From positions 310,001 through 374,000 of the forward strand of contig NZ_CP038017.1 of assembly GCF_012222825.1 (NCBI RefSeq): a DNA stretch of 64,000 nucleotides, given 5' to 3'. This document shows positions 57,969 through 64,000 of this stretch, piece after piece (positions within the stretch are counted from its first letter, which is position 1; every line of letters starts with the position of its first letter). The DNA comes from Allofrancisella frigidaquae. GTDB lineage: Bacteria; Pseudomonadota; Gammaproteobacteria; Francisellales; Francisellaceae. A program made the position numbers and the translations under genes. The notes under the pieces were generated by a model that made no database searches, was not told the origin of the DNA, and saw nothing but the letters and a program-made list of their open reading frames with translations.

Positions 57969-60074
57969 TTATTCTGCAACGGTTTTCTTCTGTCCTGGGT
58001 TACTTATTGTTACTTTACCAGTCATGCTTGTATAAATACAATAAGAACAACTATTAGCTCTAACAACTGGCAAACCTTTAACTTGAGATTTTTGAGCTAA
58101 CTGTAACCAAGGTGAAACAATAGGTATACAAGGCTGTGGCATACCTGTTGCCATCACAACTGGGTGCATAGGATTTTTGCATGTACCAAATGATGGGATA
58201 TTAAGGTAAGGAATAAAGTTAATAGGTAATGTGGGAGCCAATTTTTCTATAAAAACACCTGTAGGGAGTACATTTAAAGGCATTTCAGAAGACCCAAAAG
58301 AACATTTAACTTTAGCACCAGAAACTACGTATAATTCTTTTGAACCAGAAGTAGTACTACGATTTTTACCAAGTAAACCAATCACACACGCAGGCATAGC
58401 AACTGAAGAAACCATTAAGTTAGGTATATCTAACGTAGGTATATTTAACGTAGGCGTATCTAACGTAGGTGAAGCTAATGACAAATCCATAACCCTAGTA
58501 TTAAGAGAGAGTAAATTAACAGCTAGCTTAGCTGTACCAAATTGGCTATCTATGGACGGTATAGGCGTATCCAATTTATTTAACCAGCCTGAAAGTTTGG
58601 GTGATAAGTTAGGACATGAACCAAAATCATTAAGTAGCGAAGCTAATTTAAATTTTGAGTCTAAAAGTAAGTCTGGCAAATCTAAAGATGGTAAATCTAA
58701 GGTTGGTTGATCTAAAACAGGTAAATCAATTGAGAGGTCTGCAGGAAGTTCTGGTAATAAATCTTGTATATCTGGAATTAGAAACGATGGTAGAGCTGGT
58801 GTCATTCCTAAATCTAACTTCATATTTGGATGATCTAAGTCACAAAAAGAACTGTGGATGTCCCCACTTAAGGCGTCCATTTGATTTAACACATTAGCAT
58901 TTATATCCATATCATTTATATTAATATTCTGTAGATTTTGAGTATCGAGTAGTTGCTGCATATCAGAAACTTTACTATTTAAATCGACTAACTCTTCTCC
59001 TAAAGGGTTGATTTCAGAAAGTTGATTTATATTATCTAAGCTTGAAGTAAATTCTTCAAAACTTGTATCAACATTTGCTATTTCAAGCTGGAATTCTGGT
59101 TTTTCAAAATCAGAACAGCAATTTGCAGTACTTAAAAAATCTAATTTTTGATTGATATTGTTTAGACTAGTTAAAGATGTAAGAGAATTTTGTAATAAAT
59201 CAGGATTGATGCTATTGGTTTGATTAAGTAATAAGCTATTATTTATTTTAAGATTCTTAACATCTGTAACTTGGGAGCTTAATGTATTAATTAAAGAACT
59301 TACTTTGTCAACACTAACCTCGTCATTAACGTTACCTTTAAAATTATTTTTAAAATTTGATATGGTATAATAAGCTTCTACATTTTTATCTGCATATCCC
59401 TTTATGTTAGGGTTATTTTTTATCTGTTCAAAATGCTGTAAGGAATTAAGTATACTATTTTTTATTTTTTCTACATCAGGGTTAGCAGAGTTTTTGGCTA
59501 AATAAGAGCCTAGTTTATTAATTTCAATGTTGTATGAGGTAGCCGGCTGAAACAATTCGTTGTCTAGAAGAATTTGAGGTGCGGTAATATTAAATAATGC
59601 GTTTGAATTATTAATTATATTTTGTAATATGGCAACTCCAGGAGCTACAACATCGACACTATGAGCTTGGATGGCATTACCTAAAGCTTTATAATTAATT
59701 TTATATAACTCTTCTCTGGATATTTGTTGAAAATCTATCTCGTTAAATATTCCTTTTAGCTCTATATTGGGAGAACGATTCAAGTTTTCATCTGCTAACG
59801 TTAGTAACTTGTGTAGATCTGTCTCTATAGATTCCATTAAGCCATCAGTATATCCATCATCTAAAAAAGTAAGTTTTTGGTCAGATAATTTTTGGTAGAT
59901 ATCTTCCAGATTATCCGTTGGAATTTTGCTAAGAAAATTATCATACTCAACGAAAGTTTTTTCTTTTTCCAGTAATTTATTTAAATCAATAGTTTTAGCA
60001 ACCTCTGAAGGTAACTTATTATAAACTTCTTCAAGTTTAGCTATAGTAGCTTTAGACTTATTAATGTCAAACAT
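57969..60074 (-). CDS. large T6SS tip protein with C-terminal PAAR-like DUF4280 domain
   Basis: A 701-residue protein in three parts. Residues 1 to about 430 are helical, Asn/Leu/Asp-rich and unrecognised. About 440-570 is rich in Leu-Asp-x-Pro with two arrays of a five-residue repeat (about 449-469 and 533-553). Residues about 575-695 are a PAAR-like DUF4280 domain with the start VVSGAKVKCSFG and Cys-containing motifs TCKNPMHP, PCIP and SCSYC that may bind metal. In Francisella, IglG (173 residues) has the same domain and caps the VgrG spike. Here the domain carries a far larger N-terminal extension, so the protein may be a tip effector or a carrier. It is last in the T6SS set, 59 bases after the VgrG-like gene. 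Confidence 0.85.
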   Translation of the reverse strand: MFDINKSKATIAKLEEVYNKLPSEVAKTIDLNKLLEKEKTFVEYDNFLSKIPTDNLEDIYQKLSDQKLTFLDDGYTDGLMESIETDLHKLLTLADENLNRSPNIELKGIFNEIDFQQISREELYKINYKALGNAIQAHSVDVVAPGVAILQNIINNSNALFNITAPQILLDNELFQPATSYNIEINKLGSYLAKNSANPDVEKIKNSILNSLQHFEQIKNNPNIKGYADKNVEAYYTISNFKNNFKGNVNDEVSVDKVSSLINTLSSQVTDVKNLKINNSLLLNQTNSINPDLLQNSLTSLTSLNNINQKLDFLSTANCCSDFEKPEFQLEIANVDTSFEEFTSSLDNINQLSEINPLGEELVDLNSKVSDMQQLLDTQNLQNININDMDINANVLNQMDALSGDIHSSFCDLDHPNMKLDLGMTPALPSFLIPDIQDLLPELPADLSIDLPVLDQPTLDLPSLDLPDLLLDSKFKLASLLNDFGSCPNLSPKLSGWLNKLDTPIPSIDSQFGTAKLAVNLLSLNTRVMDLSLASPTLDTPTLNIPTLDIPNLMVSSVAMPACVIGLLGKNRSTTSGSKELYVVSGAKVKCSFGSSEMPLNVLPTGVFIEKLAPTLPINFIPYLNIPSFGTCKNPMHPVVMATGMPQPCIPIVSPWLQLAQKSQVKGLPVVRANSCSYCIYTSMTGKVTISNPGQKKTVAE
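58417..58476. repeat. four 15-base tandem repeats inside the DUF4280 gene
   Basis: Units are similar to AACGTAGGTATATTT on the plus strand (period 15, four copies, the middle two nearly identical). They encode the five-residue repeat TLxxP (for example TLDTP, TLNIP, TLDIP) on the minus strand. In-frame period allows copy-number change without frameshift. Confidence 0.9.
58669..58728. repeat. second 15-base tandem array inside the DUF4280 gene
   Basis: Four units similar to AAGATGGTAAATCTA-type sequence, period 15, encoding VLDQP, TLDLP, SLDLP and a last partial unit. More diverged than the array at 58417. Same phase as that array in the protein. Confidence 0.85.
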
Positions 60075-60133
60075 AAAATAATCCTGTATTAAATTGTTAT
60101 AGAATAAAAAATCATTTGTAACGTTGGTGAAAA

Positions 60134-60469
60134 CTAACCTGTATTTACTTTAGGTGATTTTATATCAACACTCTTACTAGCTTTAATTTCGGTTTCTTTC
60201 GAGTTAATGGCAAAGCTATCACAGTCTATTTCAAACGTAGGTGCCTTGCATGTAATTTTATTTTTTTCTATTTTAATGCTAGATTCGCCATTATGGAGGG
60301 TGATGTATTCTTCTTCGGAATCGATACAAACCTTTAATTCTTTATTTTCTAAGGTTAATTTCTTTGACTTAAAATCCAAAGTTATCTTTTGGGTGTGGCT
60401 GTGTGCTTCTCCAGAAATTTCAATTTTATCTTTATCTGCGTCAATTGTATGGTTAAAAGTATCTGACAT
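60134..60469 (-). CDS. vgrG: short VgrG-like spike protein (TssI)
   Basis: A 111-residue protein almost wholly of alternating short strands: dense T-x-D, K-x-T and S-I-K-I-E patterns like the gp5 C-terminal beta-helix needle of VgrG, ending in SVDIKSPKVNTG. No gp27-like domain. Francisella FPI VgrG is also needle-only (about 164 residues), and this one is shorter. The neighbours (TssL upstream, PAAR-like protein downstream) support the call; sequence alone would give only a beta-helix. Confidence 0.75.
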   Translation of the reverse strand: MSDTFNHTIDADKDKIEISGEAHSHTQKITLDFKSKKLTLENKELKVCIDSEEEYITLHNGESSIKIEKNKITCKAPTFEIDCDSFAINSKETEIKASKSVDIKSPKVNTG

Positions 60470-60492
60470 AGGTTACATCCTCATATGGGTTA

Positions 60493-61080
60493 TTAAATGT
60501 ACTGTGTAACAAAGAAAGTTACTATCAACACTATAAATGAAGAAAACGCAAAAATATTCTTTGGTACTTTTGCCCAGAGCAGGTTTTTTTTTGTATCTTG
60601 ATTAAAAGCAAACTTTGTAACCTTTATTGTTGGTTTAATGTAAAAAGCTAACTGCCTAATATACATTAACCTTTTAGGGTTATTAAGTTCATAACGTCCT
60701 CTATATCCATGCTCTAATAAAAAATAGTAAATTAGGTATATAAAGTCTAAATTTTTCTTTCTTTGCAAAATAGAATCAACATATTCGTAAAATACATCAC
60801 CAGCATTAGCAACATTAAATAACTCAACTTGCATTGGTTTATAGTTAAAGTTATGTTCAATAGCTTTCAAGCTTAATAATTCATCACAATAAGCTACAGT
60901 AGCAAAAATTATTAAATGGCAAAAGCTATTATCAGTAGTATCATTCTCCGATAAGAATATTGATTCTAATTTATTGATTTTTGATAATATAGTATTTCTA
61001 CATATATCAAACGTACCTTGTGTTTCTGGCACAAAATCATCAACTGCATTAATAATGTTAAAAAAACAAGTCTTCCACAT
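60493..61080 (-). CDS. tssL: T6SS membrane protein DotU/TssL
   Basis: A 195-residue inner-membrane component of the T6SS base complex with TssM and TssJ. It has the DotU-family core: helices with ATVAYCDELLSL, ELFNVANAGDVFYEYVD, LLEHGYRGRYEL and a single C-terminal membrane helix (about 171-193), as in standard TssL without a peptidoglycan-binding domain. It overlaps the tssJ-like gene by 23 bases at its start, showing tight coupling. Confidence 0.88.
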   Translation of the reverse strand: MWKTCFFNIINAVDDFVPETQGTFDICRNTILSKINKLESIFLSENDTTDNSFCHLIIFATVAYCDELLSLKAIEHNFNYKPMQVELFNVANAGDVFYEYVDSILQRKKNLDFIYLIYYFLLEHGYRGRYELNNPKRLMYIRQLAFYIKPTIKVTKFAFNQDTKKNLLWAKVPKNIFAFSSFIVLIVTFFVTQYI

Positions 61081-61498
61081 AATTTTCTTCCTTTTGTTTA
61101 TTTAAGGTTATTTTATTGTTGTCTAGAGTGAATTTATAAAATTTGTCAATAGGATCTTTTATATAATAGTTCCAATTATTTACTTTGGTACCAGCATCTT
61201 GTAGCATAAAAAATATACTAAAGTCACCTCTTTGGTCTTTAAGTGTAATATCTTTCTTAACACCTGGTGTTACTAAATATGATAGATATAAAGAAGCATC
61301 TTCGAGAATTTGGTTTTGTAGCTTATCTGGAGTAATTTTTTTGAAGTCAGCAATATTATCATTTCTATTGATAAGAACAAAAAAGGGAGCTCCTTTATTT
61401 ACTTTTTTATTTGTTGCAATTTCAACAGTAATGTCTTTTGCACACGAACATAACAAAATTATTGTTAACAATAGTAGGCATTTTTTCTTAAAAATCAT
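61058..61498 (-). CDS. tssJ: T6SS outer-membrane lipoprotein TssJ/IglE-like
   Basis: A 146-residue lipoprotein (hydrophobic start, lipobox LCSC, Cys at about residue 19). A mature domain of short strands around FVLINRND, ITPDKLQNQILEDASLYL and TPGVKKDITL follows, resembling the transthyretin-like fold of TssJ, and the phrase VKKDITL echoes the TssJ pattern. The position next to TssL and a TssM C-terminus agrees. IglE is the FPI counterpart. Confidence 0.8.
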   Translation of the reverse strand: MIFKKKCLLLLTIILLCSCAKDITVEIATNKKVNKGAPFFVLINRNDNIADFKKITPDKLQNQILEDASLYLSYLVTPGVKKDITLKDQRGDFSIFFMLQDAGTKVNNWNYYIKDPIDKFYKFTLDNNKITLNKQKEENYVEDLFF

Positions 61499-62259
61499 AT
61501 TATTCTCTCCAAATATTTACCACCATCCAAATAGCAATTCTGTAATTTACTATTAATGCTACATTGTAATGGTCCATAGTCTATTAAGCACATTAAATTA
61601 TTAAACTTTAATCCAGAAAATTGGGACATTTCAATTAATTTCTCTTTTAACAACGTTATATCATTTTTATAGTCATCCTCTTGATCTTTCAAATAAAAAG
61701 TAATTACTCCACAAACATACAAATTAGGTTCTATATCTATAGCTAGGCGGACATTTTCTATAAAGCTTGCTTTAGTTAGTAAAGAAGTTTTATTAAGAGT
61801 AGCTTTTTCGTAATGGATATCAACAGATACTAATATTTTAGGAAATAGTTGAATAATTTGATGTTCTATTAAGCTTAATAAGTTTTTTTTATAATCTAGA
61901 GAAGAGAAAAATAGTGATGAATCTAAATAATACTTATTAAGATCTGTTAAACATGGATACATGTAGTAATTAAAACATTCAAACCACATAGTCCAAAGCT
62001 TTTTTTCAAACTCCTTATCATGACTAGCTATATATTCGATATTGTTATATAAATCATACATATCTGTAGTTTGGTGGATAAAAAATGATGCATTTATATA
62101 AACTATTATTTCATTATCTAATAACTCTACTTTACAGATTATGTATTTGCTAGTAACCATATCCCAATTTATCTTATAATCCAAGCGATAGTCAGGATAA
62201 GTTTCTTGCAAAAATTTTATACAACTACGGTAGCTAAGAGGTATCTCTTTTATTTCCAT
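61495..62259 (-). CDS. tssG: T6SS baseplate protein, TssG-like
   Basis: A 254-residue protein right after the TssF-like gene (1-base gap) and overlapping the tssJ-like gene by four bases. It has no recognisable motif by eye, but the TssF-TssG pairing, the length (FPI IglJ is about 257 residues), and a C-terminal stretch with FSGLKFNNLMCLIDYGPLQ similar to TssG ends (the phrase F-x-G-x-x-F) support TssG. Called mainly by position. Confidence 0.6.
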   Translation of the reverse strand: MEIKEIPLSYRSCIKFLQETYPDYRLDYKINWDMVTSKYIICKVELLDNEIIVYINASFFIHQTTDMYDLYNNIEYIASHDKEFEKKLWTMWFECFNYYMYPCLTDLNKYYLDSSLFFSSLDYKKNLLSLIEHQIIQLFPKILVSVDIHYEKATLNKTSLLTKASFIENVRLAIDIEPNLYVCGVITFYLKDQEDDYKNDITLLKEKLIEMSQFSGLKFNNLMCLIDYGPLQCSINSKLQNCYLDGGKYLERII

Positions 62260-62260
62260 T

Positions 62261-63634
62261 CTAAAAGCCCACCTCTAATTTAGTATCTAAATATGGTACA
62301 TTGTGACTAATAAAAAGTTTAAGCTGATGTATATAAAATATTATCCATTTTTGTATAACCGCGTCATCAGTTATAAAATTCAATACGATTTCCTTTCCTT
62401 TGACTTCAACTTTATTTAATAAGTAGTTTATTTTAATGTAGGCAAATTTGTCAAAAAATGTCAATAAGTGTTTCCACATATCAACCGTCCACTTAGTTAG
62501 CTCGGAGATACTCAATAATGAGATGAGAGCCCGTATTTTTATTTCATCCACGCTAGTAGAATGATTGTGAATAGAGCTAATAGCATTAATTTTATAGCGA
62601 TTAATGTTATGCCCGTACCATCTTAAATTTGTGTCTGTTGCATACAAAGAATCATCTAGGTTATAATCGATATACATTGAGCCTGTTATATTAGTATTAA
62701 AATACTCCTCTATCTGGTTAAACTCAACTCCAATCTGGTTATCGTTATACACGATACGATACGCACTGGGGTTTATTAAATAATTATTTGAGTATAAACC
62801 TCGTAACTCACAAGCTTGATACTTTAACTCAGAATCAGTTCTTAGCCAATATATGTCATCATTACCATCTAGCTTAAAAGGCTTAATATTAACTACAGCT
62901 TGGTTCATCATAGGAATTAAATTAGTATGAAAACATTTTATTAATTCATGTTCAGGAATACTTAGTGTATCAAACTTTAGTTCTAAGTCTAATTTCTCAA
63001 AAGATATTTCTTTTATTGCGCTAAAATCAATACTAACTATAAATTGGAGTCTAGGGTCATAGATATTATTTTTAATAGCCATGTTCACTTTTTGTTTATA
63101 TGAGTGACCAAGTTCTAAATTAACTTCCAGGCAAGATTCAACTGAGCCACTGTAGTATGTTAGCTTGGCTTTTTCCTTTAGATTATTAAATATTTGCAGG
63201 CTCCGCTTAATATTACTAGTATCTGAGTGAATCCAAAAAACTAAGCGCTGGTTAGCTAAAGTGAATGTTTTATCATTATTACTAAAAGTTAGGTTTATAG
63301 AGTTATCAGAAAGTTTTCGAACTCGGTGGACACCAAATGGCATCAAGCTAGTATCTAACATAGAAAACAAAGAACCCTGACAGTTTGGACGATTAACCTG
63401 AAGCTCTTGATAAAGGTCAATATATTCAGAATCGTTATTATATTCGATATCTGTAACCTTAAGAAAGACCCCCTTAGGGCAGGGTGTTAGTAAACTACTA
63501 TATTTGTTTTGTATTTTAGAAGCATATATTTGGTGAGCATATTTAACAAAGTTCGCGTTAGCATTCTCTTTCCATTCTGATAGTTTTGTTAATATGCTAT
63601 TTGCAACTTTATCAACTTCAATATTATTATTCAT
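62261..63634 (-). CDS. tssF: T6SS baseplate protein, TssF-like (IglH type)
   Basis: A 457-residue protein. The pattern NLIPMMNQAVVNIKPFKLDG, followed by YWLRTDSELKYQACELRGLYS, matches the TssF family feature in which a conserved Pro-x-x-N region precedes a strand-rich sheet and an x-V-Y-S-like end. Length agrees with FPI IglH (about 470). The N-terminus is helical with a charged start; the family's conserved N-terminal ERLLEAF-type motif is not obvious. Starts 43 bases after the TssM stop. Confidence 0.65.
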   Translation of the reverse strand: MNNNIEVDKVANSILTKLSEWKENANANFVKYAHQIYASKIQNKYSSLLTPCPKGVFLKVTDIEYNNDSEYIDLYQELQVNRPNCQGSLFSMLDTSLMPFGVHRVRKLSDNSINLTFSNNDKTFTLANQRLVFWIHSDTSNIKRSLQIFNNLKEKAKLTYYSGSVESCLEVNLELGHSYKQKVNMAIKNNIYDPRLQFIVSIDFSAIKEISFEKLDLELKFDTLSIPEHELIKCFHTNLIPMMNQAVVNIKPFKLDGNDDIYWLRTDSELKYQACELRGLYSNNYLINPSAYRIVYNDNQIGVEFNQIEEYFNTNITGSMYIDYNLDDSLYATDTNLRWYGHNINRYKINAISSIHNHSTSVDEIKIRALISLLSISELTKWTVDMWKHLLTFFDKFAYIKINYLLNKVEVKGKEIVLNFITDDAVIQKWIIFYIHQLKLFISHNVPYLDTKLEVGF

Positions 63635-63677
63635 ATGTTTTTCTATTTCCTTTTTTACAAAAATACCGGTTCCTATT

Positions 63678-64000
63678 TTATTGATTAAACATGAAACTAT
63701 TTAAAGGAATATAAAAGCTGACATTTCCTTCTTTAAATTTCCACGTAAATACATCATTATTGTTTGAAGCTTGCTTTAGTAGTTTAAAACAAGACCAACT
63801 CCCAGAGTTTGTTTTAAAATTTAACATGTTATTGTTTGTATCTACTATCTCAATACTACATACACCTGTTTCCCACCAGTTGATTTTAAACGTTTTCTTT
63901 ATATTATTTATTCCCATATTATAAATATCTTCGTTGTCATAAGAGAATAAGCCAATATAAGCTAGAGGTTTTGCTGGGTTTGTATCTAGACTATTTATGA
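63678..64000 (-). CDS. tssM: T6SS membrane core protein TssM (PdpB/IcmF type), C-terminal end only
   Basis: The frame is open to the right edge of the window (at least 107 codons visible), so the 5' part is off the window; a start at the internal ATG 63917 would be wrong. The visible end has NWWETGVCSIEIVD, then SGSWSCFKLLKQ, corresponding to the family pattern WPG ... GPWALFRLL at the periplasmic C-terminus of TssM, and ends in a hydrophobic strand. TssM spans the inner membrane and links TssL to TssJ. The whole T6SS set is read leftward from beyond 64 kb. Confidence 0.8.
   Translation of the reverse strand, partial: INSLDTNPAKPLAYIGLFSYDNEDIYNMGINNIKKTFKINWWETGVCSIEIVDTNNNMLNFKTNSGSWSCFKLLKQASNNNDVFTWKFKEGNVSFYIPLNSFMFNQ

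Noticed and set aside
58417-58728. Repeats that at first look could be a CRISPR-like array
   Set aside because: The units are 15 bases, contiguous with no spacers, and in frame with a protein repeat. They lie fully inside the DUF4280 coding sequence, and no cas genes are present.

Overview
The window is a stretch of an AT-rich gammaproteobacterial chromosome of the family Francisellaceae (Francisella or Allofrancisella type). The evidence is the combination of a second, stand-alone RNA polymerase alpha-subunit gene, a small FevR/PigR-like regulator next to psd, a fused NadM-Nudix enzyme, a phosphatidylcholine synthase, and Francisella-style type VI secretion (T6SS) genes (DotU/TssL, IglE/TssJ-like lipoprotein, very short VgrG, DUF4280 PAAR-like protein). 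I cannot assign a species from the sequence alone.

Layout. 1-2.3 kb: the end of an unrecognised gene cut by the window edge, then ung. 2.3-13.2 kb: gyrA, then a compact envelope operon dxr-bamA-skp-lpxD-fabZ-lpxA-lpxB and a ZipA-like membrane protein; uppS, cdsA and rseP, which sit between dxr and bamA in E. coli, are absent. 13.4-14.7 kb: an unrecognised protein with a Cys-His-Asp layout that could be a papain-like protease or deamidase. 14.8-19.5 kb (minus strand): a CAU tRNA, ppk2, pcs, ispA, waaA, rdgB. 19.6-26 kb (plus): proC, a PmrA/QseB-type response regulator, lepB, rnc, truB, rnr. 26-33.8 kb (minus): a fatty-acid modification cluster (flavin oxidoreductase, DUF1365, Cfa-like methyltransferase, chalcone-isomerase-like protein, DUF3833 lipoprotein, SDR, desaturase) headed by a response regulator and sensor kinase.

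34-39 kb: a small membrane protein, an arginase-family enzyme, nadV, and a lipase-like gene and a lipoprotein gene that both look frameshifted. 39-50.5 kb: rho and trxA, ppx, a palindromic intergenic repeat, rarA, rpoA2, tRNA-Leu(CAA), a site-2 protease, recB and recD (recC is not here). 50.5-57.9 kb: two tiny tandem lipoproteins, the fevR/pigR-like regulator, psd, a BamC-like lipoprotein, nadM-nudix, glmU and glmS.

58-64 kb (minus): the 3' part of a T6SS locus, in transcription order tssM (partial), tssF, tssG, tssJ, tssL, a 111-residue VgrG-like spike, and a 701-residue protein ending in a PAAR-like DUF4280 domain. As I remember the canonical Francisella pathogenicity island, its order is different, so this looks like a divergent or second T6SS. 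It lies about 6.5 kb from the fevR-like gene, whose relatives activate such islands.

Functional links: nicotinamide to NMN to NAD (NadV, NadM); lipid A and Kdo assembly (LpxA/B/D, WaaA); UDP-GlcNAc supply (GlmS, GlmU) to LpxA; phospholipid head groups (Pcs, Psd); outer-membrane assembly (BamA, Skp, BamC-like); polyphosphate turnover (Ppk2, Ppx).
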